Shown here in pieces: positions 15,414-22,433 of a stretch of 37,866 nt of DNA. Source of the DNA: Desulfarculaceae bacterium (GTDB taxonomy: Bacteria; Desulfobacterota; Desulfarculia; Desulfarculales; Desulfarculaceae); assembly GCA_027067385.1 (NCBI GenBank), contig JAMOVV010000099.1, forward strand, positions 1 through 37,866. The letters run 5' to 3'. Positions within the stretch are counted from its first letter, which is position 1. Every line of letters starts with the position of its first letter. A program made the position numbers and the translations under genes. Under the pieces are notes generated by a model. The model did no database searches. It was not told where the DNA came from and worked only from the letters and a program-made list of their open reading frames with translations.

Positions 15414-16718
15414 CTACGGCAGATTACGAGTCAAAAGCCGGGGGGGCTCGGCCTCCCGGTCCACCGCGCGGGCCTCCACCACCAGGCGCTGGCCGGGCCG
15501 GGCCGGTTGGTCCAGTTGGACCAGGCAGTAGTTTTGGCTGCGGCCCAGGCCGCGGCGCTCCACCACCACCTCCAGGCGGCGGCCCACCTGGGATTCGAGA
15601 AAGCGGCGGTGCTTGGCCGCGCCCAATTGGCGCAGGACCGCCGCGCGCTCCCGGGCCACCCGCGGGGGCGGATGCCCCATGGCGGCGGCCGGGGTGCCGG
15701 GGCGGGGGGAGTAGGGGAAGACGTGCAGGTAGGCCAAGTCCAGGGACTCGATGAGTCCCCGGGTCTGCTCAAAGGCCTCCTGGTCCTCGCCGGGCAGGCC
15801 CACCAGCACGTCGGCCCCCACGCACAGGCCGGGGATGCGGCCCAGGGCCCGGTTAACCGTGGCGGCGTATTGCGCGGCGCTGTAGGGCCGGCCCATGGCC
15901 GCCAGCACCTGGTCGCTGCCCGATTGCAAGGGGATGTGCAGGTGGGGGCAGAGGCGCTCCCGGCCGGCCATGAGCTCCAGCAGGTCGTCGCCCACCTCGT
16001 TCATCTCCAGTGACGACAGGCGCAGCCGGGGTCCCGGCCCCATGGCCAGCAGGCCACGGAGCAGGTCGGCCAGGTCGCAGGGCGGGTCCAGGTCGCGGCC
16101 GTAGAGCCCCAGGTGGATGCCGGTGATCACCACCTCGGCCGCCCCGGCCCGGGCCATCCGGGCCAGGGACTGCTGGGCGCTGTCTACCGGGAGGCTGCGC
16201 GGCCGGCCGCGGGTGTAGGGCACCACGCAGTAGGCGCAAAAGGCGTCGCAGCCGTCTTGCACCTTGAGCTGGCTGCGCGCCCGCTCGGCCGAGGGCGGAC
16301 GCTGACCCGGGCAAAAGGGTCCGGCGTCGGGCGCGGCGTTGGCCGGCTCTGGCAGTGGCCGGCCGCGGGTGAGCCGGGCGGGCAGCTCGGCCAGCCAGGC
16401 CCGGCCGGCCAGTTCATAGCCCTGGCCCTGGTAGGTCTCGGGCGCGGCCTGCAGGTCGCAGCCGGTCACCACCACCCGGGCCCCGGGGTGAGCCTTGGCC
16501 AGGCGGCGGGCCATCTGGCGCGACTGCCGCGCCGCCGGGCCGGTGACCGAGCAGGTGAGCAGAATCACCAACTCGGCCGGCTGCCCGGCCGCCGCCGCCC
16601 GCCACCCCAGCCGGGTCAGCTCCAGCTCCAGCCAGGCGGCCTCGGCCTGGTTGACCTTGCAGCCCAACGAGCGGACCTGGTAGCTCCCGGGCCGGCCGCC
16701 GCGGTTAGAAGCGCTCAC
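15414..16718 (-). CDS. mtaB: MiaB-like tRNA methylthiotransferase (MtaB family)
   Basis: This radical SAM enzyme adds a methylthio group to t6A37 of tRNA. The UPF0004 N-terminal domain begins YQVRSLGCKVNQAEAAWLE, with further cluster cysteines in LLTCSVTG and VVTGCD. The radical SAM motif CDAFCAYC (Cx3Cx2C) follows, then VVPYTRGR and a C-terminal TRAM-like domain. SLGCKVNQAE and the t6A-type motif CAYCVVPYTRGRPRS favour MtaB (e-MtaB/YqeV) over MiaB or RimO. The open frame extends far upstream into the aminotransferase, so I choose GTG 16718-16716 as the start. This gives 434 residues, the family's usual length, and a 14-bp overlap with the aminotransferase. MiaB-type activity on i6A37 remains possible. 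Confidence 0.88.
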   Translation of the reverse strand: MSASNRGGRPGSYQVRSLGCKVNQAEAAWLELELTRLGWRAAAAGQPAELVILLTCSVTGPAARQSRQMARRLAKAHPGARVVVTGCDLQAAPETYQGQGYELAGRAWLAELPARLTRGRPLPEPANAAPDAGPFCPGQRPPSAERARSQLKVQDGCDAFCAYCVVPYTRGRPRSLPVDSAQQSLARMARAGAAEVVITGIHLGLYGRDLDPPCDLADLLRGLLAMGPGPRLRLSSLEMNEVGDDLLELMAGRERLCPHLHIPLQSGSDQVLAAMGRPYSAAQYAATVNRALGRIPGLCVGADVLVGLPGEDQEAFEQTRGLIESLDLAYLHVFPYSPRPGTPAAAMGHPPPRVARERAAVLRQLGAAKHRRFLESQVGRRLEVVVERRGLGRSQNYCLVQLDQPARPGQRLVVEARAVDREAEPPRLLTRNLP

Positions 16719-17883
16719 GTACCCGCTTGAAGGCCCCGGCCGAGCGCTCGATGGTGGCGTCGTCGCAGCAGAAGGCCACCCGGAAGTGCCCCGGGCCGAT
16801 GAATCCGCTGCCCGGCACCAGGAGCAGATTTTCCTCCTGGGCCGCCCGCACAAAGGCCACGTCGTCTTCGATGGGGCTCTTGGGGAACACGTAGAAGGCG
16901 CCCTTGGGCTTGACAAATTCAAAGCCGGCCTCCTCCAGCACCTGGCAGATGGCCTGGCGCTTGGCCGCGTAGAGGCTCACGTCGGAGGTGTGGCCCAACA
17001 GCTCGGCCACCACCCGCTGCATCAGGGCCGGGGCGTTGACATAGCCCAGGATGCGGTTGGCCAGGGTCATGCCGGCCACCAGGTGCGGCTTGTCTTCTAT
17101 CTCGGGATGCACCACCACGTAGCCGATGCGCTCGCCGGGCAGGGAGATGTTCTTGGAAAACGAGGTGGCCAGGATGGAGTGCTGGTAGGCGGCCAAGAGG
17201 CTGGGCACCTCCAGGCCGTCAAAGACGATGTCGCGGTAGGGCTCGTCGCAGATGAGGTATATGGCCCGCCCCAGGCGCTCACCGGCCTGGGTGAGCCCCT
17301 GGCCCAGTTGGTCCAGTTCCTCGGCGCTGTAGAGCGCGCCGGTGGGGTTGTTGGGCGAGTTGATGAGCACCGCCACCGTCTGCGGGCCGATGGCCTCCAG
17401 CACCGCGTCCACGTCCAGGCCGAAGTCGTCGCGGGTGGGCACCCGGGTCACCTTGCCCCCGTGGTTGTCCAGGTAGAAATCGTACTCCACGAAATAGGGG
17501 GTGGGCACTATCACCTCAGAGCCGGGGTTGACGATGGCCTTGAGTACGATGTTCAGGGCCCCGGCCGCGCCCACGGTCATGATGGTTTCCTGCTCGGTCA
17601 CCTCCACCCCCTGCACGCTCGATACGTGGGCGGCCACCTTTTGTCGTACCGCCGGGTAGCCGGCGTTGGGCATGTAGGCGTGGCTGCCCGGGGTGCGGTC
17701 GCCGGCGATGCGGCTGATAACCTCGTAGAAGTGCTCGGGGGGCTCCAGGTTGGGGTTGCCCAGGGAGAAGTCGTAGACGTTCTCCGCCCCCAACTCGGCT
17801 TTCATCTTGGTCCCCGCCTCGAACATGGCGCGAATCCAAGAAGATCGTTCGATAAAAGAAGCTATTTTTTCAGAAACCGGCAT
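16705..17883 (-). CDS. PLP-dependent class I/II aminotransferase
   Basis: The 392-residue fold-type I aminotransferase has NSPNNPTG near 175-182, DEPY at 213-216 and the PLP-binding lysine in SFSKNISLPGERIGY (K244). The arginine R252 contacts the cofactor phosphate, and HFRVAF near the C-terminus holds the arginine that grips the substrate carboxylate. Automatic annotation would call it aspartate aminotransferase. The leader peptide just upstream is rich in tyrosine and phenylalanine codons, so an aromatic substrate (tyrosine or phenylalanine to arylpyruvate, or the reverse) is a reasonable inference. AGGGAGG precedes the ATG. First gene of an operon with mtaB, the TPR gene and the Nudix gene. 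Confidence 0.93.
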   Translation of the reverse strand: MPVSEKIASFIERSSWIRAMFEAGTKMKAELGAENVYDFSLGNPNLEPPEHFYEVISRIAGDRTPGSHAYMPNAGYPAVRQKVAAHVSSVQGVEVTEQETIMTVGAAGALNIVLKAIVNPGSEVIVPTPYFVEYDFYLDNHGGKVTRVPTRDDFGLDVDAVLEAIGPQTVAVLINSPNNPTGALYSAEELDQLGQGLTQAGERLGRAIYLICDEPYRDIVFDGLEVPSLLAAYQHSILATSFSKNISLPGERIGYVVVHPEIEDKPHLVAGMTLANRILGYVNAPALMQRVVAELLGHTSDVSLYAAKRQAICQVLEEAGFEFVKPKGAFYVFPKSPIEDDVAFVRAAQEENLLLVPGSGFIGPGHFRVAFCCDDATIERSAGAFKRVRERF

Positions 17884-17908
17884 GCGGAACCTCCCTTGGC
17901 TGTGGCCG

Positions 17909-17942
17909 AAAAAAACCGCGGACTGTGTTGGCCAGTCCGCGG
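17909..17942 (-). terminator. Attenuator-type terminator before the aminotransferase
   Basis: On the minus strand CCGCGGACT pairs perfectly with AGTCCGCGG across a 9-nt loop (GGCCAACAC) and is followed by TTTTTTT. It ends 25 bp before the aminotransferase start, leaving room only for its ribosome-binding site, and begins 27 bp after the leader-peptide stop. That placement is expected of a transcription attenuator. GTTGGCC in the last leader codons can pair with GGCCAAC in this loop, a possible alternative fold. Confidence 0.8.
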
Positions 17943-17969
17943 TCGATGGTTACCTGGTTGGGTTGGGGA

Positions 17970-18041
17970 TCAGGGCCAACGAACGCACCGGCGCTGGTAA
18001 TAAAAATAATACCGGCTAAATCGTCCGTTTGAGCTGATCAT
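17970..18041 (-). CDS. Tyr/Phe-rich leader peptide (predicted)
   Basis: This is a 23-codon open frame, ATG at 18041-18039 and TGA at 17972-17970, too short for routine gene calling. Residues 8-15 read FSRYYFYY, so five consecutive codons are Tyr, Tyr, Phe, Tyr, Tyr, and Trp is at residue 22. It lies between a candidate promoter and a U-tailed hairpin upstream of an aminotransferase. This is the layout of amino-acid-controlled leader peptides such as those of the pheA and trp operons. A ribosome stalled at the tyrosine codons for lack of charged tRNA would change folding of the RNA ahead and let transcription continue. The ribosome-binding site (GGGA, 11 bases upstream) is weak. Confidence 0.7.
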   Translation of the reverse strand: MISSNGRFSRYYFYYQRRCVRWP

Positions 18042-18075
18042 TACTACATCAATCCCGTTGCTTAACTTATTGTTC

Positions 18076-18104
18076 ACGCTAACACCGGGCGCGGAAACGG
18101 TCAA
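18076..18104 (-). promoter_or_regulatory. Promoter of the leader and aminotransferase operon
   Basis: On the minus strand TTGACC (18104-18099) and TAGCGT (18081-18076) are 17 bp apart. Transcription would start near 18069, about 28 nt before the leader ATG, and the leader RNA to the end of the U-run would be about 160 nt, typical for an attenuator. Confidence 0.55.
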
Positions 18105-18134
18105 GGGGAAAGCTACCCCCGTCCCCGGCGGCGG

Positions 18135-18425
18135 CTACTCGTGCACCACCGGGGGTTGCAGCTCCTTGAAGGAGAAGTTGTAAAACACGTTGTGCCCGTT
18201 GTAGTCCAGCACCCGGATGTCGTCCTCGCGGTCCACGTCGGCCACGATGGCGTCAAACTGCTTGCCGTAGCGCTGCCGCACGGTTTCCACCGGCAATTCA
18301 TAGGCCATGTATTTCATGATTCCCTTGCGGGCCAGCTTTTCAATGAAAGCGGGGTCCTCAAACGACTTGTAGGTGGTCAGTACCAGTATCGGTCCGGTTC
18401 CGGTGAAGATGATACCTACTTTCAT
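18135..18425 (-). CDS. Conserved small protein of unknown function
   Basis: This 96-residue soluble protein has no signal peptide or membrane segment. It opens MKVGIIFTGTGPILVLTTYKS, a beta-strand followed by a glycine-rich turn, and contains YMAYELPVETVRQRYG, then DREDDIRVLDYNGHNVFYNFSF. I recall similar short proteins in anaerobic deltaproteobacteria but know no function. The start ATG at 18425 is chosen because GGGAG lies seven bases upstream; an in-frame ATG at 18455 would add ten residues without support. It ends 31 bp before the promoter of the leader-aminotransferase operon. Glycines near the N-terminus could bind a nucleotide or phosphate, but no known motif is met. Confidence 0.75.
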   Translation of the reverse strand: MKVGIIFTGTGPILVLTTYKSFEDPAFIEKLARKGIMKYMAYELPVETVRQRYGKQFDAIVADVDREDDIRVLDYNGHNVFYNFSFKELQPPVVHE

Positions 18426-18520
18426 ACCGCGTCTCCCGCATGATAATGGGACCAAAAGTAATTAAGCCAGCATGCATTGTCGGCTCGGCCGGTGTCAATG
18501 GCCTATCGGTATGCGGCCGT

Positions 18521-19120
18521 TTACATGGTCAGCTCTTTGAGCTTGGCTATATCGAGGGCCTGGAAGAGCTGCTTGGCCAGCTCGGCCGCGCCGGCCACCC
18601 CGCGCACCTTGATCTGCACCAGCACCTTGGAGCCCACCACCGCCTGCAGTTCGGCGCGCTGGTCAGAGCGGGACTTGAGGATGGCCTTGTGGCCGGCCAG
18701 CCGGATGAGCTTGCCGTTGCGCCCGCTTTGCAGGAACATGGGGTTGCTCATCATCATGGCCATTGATTGCAACAGGGGCGAGTCGGTCATCACTTGAATT
18801 TCGGCGCTGCCGCCGCCGGCCTTGCGATAAACCTGGGTGGCGGTCACCGCCCCGAGCATGGCCGCCCCGCTGGACTCGGAGGTGGGCTTGCCGGCAGTAA
18901 AACCTTCCGGAGCCTTGGGGAAGACGGCGGCCAGGCTCTCGGCCTTTTTCTGCCGGAGCTGGGCCGAGGCGAAGTTCAGCTCCTCCAGGGCGGCGCTGAT
19001 TTTGCCGTCTTCGTATAGTTTCAGGGCCTGCTTGATCTGGTCGGCGATCTCATCGGCCAGGGCCGCCGCCGGCATAACCAGCAGGCTAAGGACGATTGCC
19101 AGTATCCCCAATTTTTTCAT
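18521..19120 (-). CDS. Exported protein of unknown function
   Basis: This 199-residue protein has a clear signal peptide (about 1-22, MKKLGILAIVLSLLVMPAAA with cleavage near ALA). A TPR-like helical pair follows, including IKQALKLYEDGKISAALEELNFASAQ. Then comes a beta-rich domain with an odd Met-rich stretch (SMAMMMSNPMF) and a closing segment with repeated VLVQIKV and GVAGAAELAKQLFQALD. I do not recognise a named family. AAAGGGGGA precedes the ATG. It is transcribed away from the YkgJ-type gene and probably resides in the periplasm. The Met-rich stretch could bind copper, but there is no other evidence for that. Confidence 0.75.
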   Translation of the reverse strand: MKKLGILAIVLSLLVMPAAALADEIADQIKQALKLYEDGKISAALEELNFASAQLRQKKAESLAAVFPKAPEGFTAGKPTSESSGAAMLGAVTATQVYRKAGGGSAEIQVMTDSPLLQSMAMMMSNPMFLQSGRNGKLIRLAGHKAILKSRSDQRAELQAVVGSKVLVQIKVRGVAGAAELAKQLFQALDIAKLKELTM

Positions 19121-19360
19121 CGAATCTTTCCCCCTTTACCACGGCGTTGCCCCGCAAGCCGCTGGTTAATAATAGACCCTGGCCAGCCCCCAAGGCGACC
19201 GGCCGGCAACGATTTGGTATAACCATAGTCCAAACCGCGTGGTTTGCAAAGAGGCAAACCGCGGTCGCCCCAAGCCGCAAAACCGGTTAGGCGCGGCGGC
19301 GGTTTTTGTGGTAGGTATCTAAGCCACCACGACGACCTGCAGCCGGGATGAGCCAAGCCG
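19121..19360. other. Divergent intergenic region with inverted repeat
   Basis: The spacer between two divergent genes holds an 11-bp inverted repeat at 19235-19264: CCGCG-TG-GTTTGC, loop AAAGAG, GCAAACCGCGG. The 5' part (CAAACCGCG, 19231-19239) is also repeated directly inside the 3' arm. A second imperfect hairpin with a T-rich arm follows at about 19274-19310. Promoters of both genes must lie here, but I cannot pick convincing boxes. Confidence 0.5.
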
Positions 19361-20077
19361 TTGAACCATAGCGACAGCCACAACCTGGGATTTGCACTAC
19401 TGGCGGAGCTTTACGCCGCCTACAACCAACTGGCCCAAGGCCAGCGCTGGGCCTGCTTTGCCGGTTGTTCGGTCTGTTGCCAGACCGGCCGGGTGCTCAT
19501 CACCACCCTGGAGGGGCGCTACCTGGCCGAGGGCCTGCGCCGGGCCGGGCGCGACGACCTGCTGCGCGCCGCCGCGGCGGTGCCGGTGGAGCCGGCGGCC
19601 CGCCCGGCCTCGAGCTTCAACGCCCTGGCCCGCATGTGCCTGGCCCGGCAGGAGCCGCCGCCGGCCGCCGGCCCCGAGGCCGCGCCAGGGCGCTGCCCCC
19701 TGTTGCAAGACGACCTGTGCCCGGTCTACGACCACCGCCCCCTGGCCTGCCGCACCATGGTATCGGCCGAGGTCTGCGCCCCGGGCGGCCAGGCGGTGCA
19801 CGACCAGTGGTGGATCACCCTGGCCACCGCCTTTTTCCAACTGGTGGAGGCGGCCGACCCCGCCGGCCTCTTCGGGCCGCTGCCCGCGGTGCTGGCCGCC
19901 GAGTCGGGCGCCGGCTGGGAGTCCCGCTTGGTGCCCTGCGAACCGCTGCCCGGCCTGCTGGCCCCGCCGGAGCACCAGGAGGGTTTATCGCGCGCGTTGC
20001 GGCCGGTCTTCGCCCGGCCGGTGCGCGGTAGGCCTTTGGGGCTCTGGCTCGATGAAATAAGGTCAAACCGACCATGA
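19361..20077 (+). CDS. YkgJ-family cysteine-cluster protein
   Basis: The 238-residue protein carries the CxxCxxCC-like signature of the putative zinc/iron-chelating family: C32, C36, C39 and C40 in CFAGCSVCC. A second set follows in RCPLLQDDLCPVYDHRPLACR, the usual C-x(7)-C-x(8)-C pattern, and one more Cys is in EVCAPGG. The ligands could hold an iron-sulfur cluster or zinc; no reaction is established. The start is TTG 19361; a nearby ATG (19348) is out of frame and meets a stop quickly. The spacing from 20077 to the RseC-like start is 66 bp on the same strand, so co-transcription is likely. High GC and many codon-shadow frames are normal for this region. Confidence 0.85.
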   Translation: MNHSDSHNLGFALLAELYAAYNQLAQGQRWACFAGCSVCCQTGRVLITTLEGRYLAEGLRRAGRDDLLRAAAAVPVEPAARPASSFNALARMCLARQEPPPAAGPEAAPGRCPLLQDDLCPVYDHRPLACRTMVSAEVCAPGGQAVHDQWWITLATAFFQLVEAADPAGLFGPLPAVLAAESGAGWESRLVPCEPLPGLLAPPEHQEGLSRALRPVFARPVRGRPLGLWLDEIRSNRP

Positions 20078-20143
20078 TGTCAGTTGGGCAATTCCGCTAG
20101 TCATGATATGATGGGGCCCATGAACCACTTAGGCCAAGGTGAA

Positions 20144-20614
20144 ATGCGTGAAGAAGGCGTGGTGGCCGCCCTGACCGGCGAGCTGGCCGTGGTCCGCACC
20201 ATGCAGCAGGATGCCTGCCGGCATTGCGGGGCTCGGGGGGCTTGCACCACCCTGGGGGGGGGCAAAGAGCGGCGGGTAGCCGCCCTGAACCAGGCCGGCG
20301 CCCGGGTGGGGGACCGGGTGGCCCTGGGCATCAGCCGCTCCAGCGCGTTGTCCGCCGGGTTCATGGCTTATATGGTTCCGGTTTTGGCCCTGCTCATCGG
20401 CGCGGCCCTGGGAAAGACCTGGGGTCCCGGCTGGGGGTTTGATCCCCAGAACGCGGCGGTGGTGACGGGGGTGGCGGCCCTGGCGGCCGCCTGGATAGCG
20501 GTGCGCTGGTTGTCTGACCGCCTGGCCAGGCGCGGCCGATTCATGGTGAAGGTGGTAGCTGTGGTTCAAAGAGGAGAAGCGGATGCTCTGGACCAAGATA
20601 TTAATTGCCTTTGA
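20144..20614 (+). CDS. RseC/MucC-family SoxR-reducing system protein
   Basis: This 156-residue membrane protein has a cytoplasmic N-terminal domain (MREEGVVAALTGELAVVRT) with the family cysteines C25, C28 and C34 in CRHCGARGAC. Two membrane segments follow (about 66-90 and 100-122) and a short C-terminal tail. In E. coli RseC works with the Rnf-like Rsx complex to keep SoxR reduced, so presence in a genome with rnf is sensible, although here it is 3 kb from the rnf operon. ATG 20144 matches the usual family start; ATG 20120, 20111 or 20108 and TTG 20084 are in-frame alternatives. Its end overlaps the stress-protein start by 32 bp. Confidence 0.8.
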   Translation: MREEGVVAALTGELAVVRTMQQDACRHCGARGACTTLGGGKERRVAALNQAGARVGDRVALGISRSSALSAGFMAYMVPVLALLIGAALGKTWGPGWGFDPQNAAVVTGVAALAAAWIAVRWLSDRLARRGRFMVKVVAVVQRGEADALDQDINCL

Positions 20615-21050
20615 TTCCTCCCAAGGATCCTGGCGCGCGGTGGAATACGTCGGCCAGATGTTCGGACGCGTGGACGGCATCAAGGTTAATCTTTTGTGGG
20701 TTTACGATAAGGTTCCTGAATACGACATGGTGGAGACGCCGTTTACCGACCAGGTGAAGGGACGCATTTTGGCCTTGGAGCGCGCCAAACAAGAGGGCAT
20801 CCAAAAAATGGAGGAGGCCGTCAAGCACCTAAAGCGCATGGGCATTGACGAGGACTCGGTTTCCATCAAGCCGCTGGAAAAGAAAAAGGGCGTGGCCAAG
20901 GATATCGCCAACGAGGCGCTCCGGGGCGAGTACGGCACCATCATCTTGGGCGGCACCGGCAAGTCCGGCACCACCAACGCCCTCTTGGGCTCGGTTAGCA
21001 GCGGGGTGATCGGCAGCCTCAAGGGCGCGGCCGTGGTCATCGTGGACTAA
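20583..21050 (+). CDS. Universal stress protein (UspA family)
   Basis: The 155-residue UspA-fold protein begins WTKILIAFDSSQGSWRAVEY. It has the ATP-binding-type signature GGTGKSGTTNALLGSVSSGV (G-x2-G-x9-GS) and ends AAVVIVD, all typical of the nucleotide-binding subgroup. The ATG at 20583 has AGAGGAG upstream, inside the end of the RseC-like gene, so translation is coupled. It is likely a cytoplasmic stress-response factor; the specific stress is unknown. The transcript probably runs to the terminator at 21320. Confidence 0.92.
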   Translation: MLWTKILIAFDSSQGSWRAVEYVGQMFGRVDGIKVNLLWVYDKVPEYDMVETPFTDQVKGRILALERAKQEGIQKMEEAVKHLKRMGIDEDSVSIKPLEKKKGVAKDIANEALRGEYGTIILGGTGKSGTTNALLGSVSSGVIGSLKGAAVVIVD

Positions 21051-21319
21051 CCTCCCGGCGCGGCGCGCGCCGTCCTGCGGCCGGGGTGTAACAAGGCTGG
21101 CGGCGAGATCGTCGAGGGGCGACCCTAGTGGAGACGAGGGGCGACCTGGGCGGAGACGGTTGGTCCCGGGCGGAGACGGTTGATGCCGGGCGGATGGCTG
21201 GGGGCGGGGTGGCTGATCCCGCGCTTGGCCGGAGGGGCGGGGCGGTGATGGAGAGCCGACTGCGCGACCGCGGCCGGTTGCCCAGACCGCGGCGCCAAGC
21301 GGCACGCAACAGTTATGGC
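21051..21319. other. Spacer with 20-bp tandem repeat
   Basis: No supported gene lies here. Two near-identical 20-bp units beginning gggcggagacggttg lie at 21148-21167 and 21168-21187, with a degenerate third to about 21202. It is either a long 3' untranslated region of the stress-protein mRNA or contains a small RNA ending at the terminator at 21320-21355. I could not find a convincing promoter inside it. Confidence 0.5.
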
Positions 21320-21355
21320 CAGGGTCCGGTCGTGAGCGGCCGGGCCCTGTTTTTT
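21320..21355 (+). terminator. Intrinsic terminator on the plus strand
   Basis: CAGGGTCCGG (21320-21329) and CCGGGCCCTG (21340-21349) form a 10-bp stem with one G-U pair, followed by TTTTTT. It is 270 bp after the stress-protein stop and just before the end of the convergent beta-propeller gene. Confidence 0.85.
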
Positions 21356-21364
21356 ATGGCCGGC

Positions 21365-22249
21365 TCAGCGGGTCAGGGTGATGAAGCGCAGCTCTCCCTT
21401 GACCAGGTCGGGCGCCACCACCAGGTAGCCCTGGCCCTGGGGGATCACCACGAAATCCGCCGGCCCTTTGAATCCCCTGGCCAGGGTGATGACCCGGCCG
21501 CGGTTGCTAAGGGCCAGGAGCCCGCCGCTGCGCCAGTCGGTGAACAGGATGGTGCCGTCGGGCAGGTAGGCCAGGCCGTCGATGCCTCCCAGCCCGGGGC
21601 TCACCTCCTTGGCCCGGCGAGGAGCGATCATCTGGTAGATGCCGCCGAGTTCTCCCCGGGGCATGGTGCCAAAGAGCAGGGTGCCCCGCAAGGTGACCGC
21701 CAGGCCGTTGGGGGCCAGGCCGCTCATGCGCATCACCACTTCCACCGTGGGCCGCGGGGATAGCAGGTTGGGCGGCTCGACGGCGTAGATGGTGCCGCTG
21801 GCCGTGCCGCTCACGTAGAGCCGGCCGCCGGTGACCAGCACGTCGTTGGCAAAGACCGCGCCGGGCAGCACCAACTGCCGCGCCTGGCCGCCGGCCAGGT
21901 CAAAGGCCCACACCGAGTCGATATCCGCGGTCCACACCGTCTTGCCGTCGGTCCACACCCCCTTGGGCTTGTGCAGCTTGTAGCCGGCCGGCGGCAGAAA
22001 GCGTTCGGTGAGCACCCGGCCGCGCAGGTCCACCCGGCTGATGTATCCCTGGCCGTCTTTGAGGGTGGGGTTGAACACCGGGCCAAAGCGGCTCACGTAG
22101 AGCACTTGGGCCAACGGGTCGTAGGCCACCGACTCGGGATGGCCAAAGCCGGCAACCGCCCGGTCCGCTACCACCCGCCACTGGGCCGCAGCCGCGCCGC
22201 CGTAGAGCACCAACACCGCCGTCATCATGGCCAAGATCGCTCGTCGCAT
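21365..22249 (-). CDS. Exported beta-propeller (SMP-30/NHL-like) protein
   Basis: This 294-residue protein has a signal peptide (MRRAILAMMTAVLVLYGGAAAA) and about six WD-like blades such as GHPESVAYDPLAQVLYVSRFG, KPKGVWTDGKTVWTADID and APNGLAVTLRGTLLFGT. The pattern is that of SMP-30/gluconolactonase or NHL propellers, which either hydrolyse sugar lactones or simply bind ligands. Conserved metal-binding residues of SMP-30 cannot be confirmed by eye. The start ATG 22249 has GGAAG upstream; the open frame continues further 5' without a better start. Single gene, likely periplasmic; function uncertain. Confidence 0.8.
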   Translation of the reverse strand: MRRAILAMMTAVLVLYGGAAAAQWRVVADRAVAGFGHPESVAYDPLAQVLYVSRFGPVFNPTLKDGQGYISRVDLRGRVLTERFLPPAGYKLHKPKGVWTDGKTVWTADIDSVWAFDLAGGQARQLVLPGAVFANDVLVTGGRLYVSGTASGTIYAVEPPNLLSPRPTVEVVMRMSGLAPNGLAVTLRGTLLFGTMPRGELGGIYQMIAPRRAKEVSPGLGGIDGLAYLPDGTILFTDWRSGGLLALSNRGRVITLARGFKGPADFVVIPQGQGYLVVAPDLVKGELRFITLTR

Positions 22250-22373
22250 GGTTTTTCTTCCGACCGCTCGCCGGCGGGGTCGCTGGCCGCCGGCGCGGTG
22301 GTTAGATTTATGTCCCCCTAAATATACACCACCGCCTGGCAAGGCCGCGACCCACCCCGGGCGGCGGCCCCAC

Positions 22374-22408
22374 AAAAAAACCCCGGCCCACTAAACAGCG
22401 GGCCGGGG
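22374..22408 (-). terminator. Terminator of the rnf-apbE operon
   Basis: CCCCGGCCC (22381-22389) and GGGCCGGGG (22400-22408) form a perfect 9-bp stem. On the minus strand it is followed by TTTTTTT (22380-22374). It lies 25 bp after the apbE stop. Confidence 0.92.
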
Positions 22409-22433
22409 TGGTGTGCTCGGTGGTAACTCGGCC

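Noticed and set aside
17943-18069. T-box or metabolite riboswitch upstream of the aminotransferase
   Set aside because: No T-box sequence or known riboswitch core was seen, and the short aromatic leader peptide explains the terminator better.
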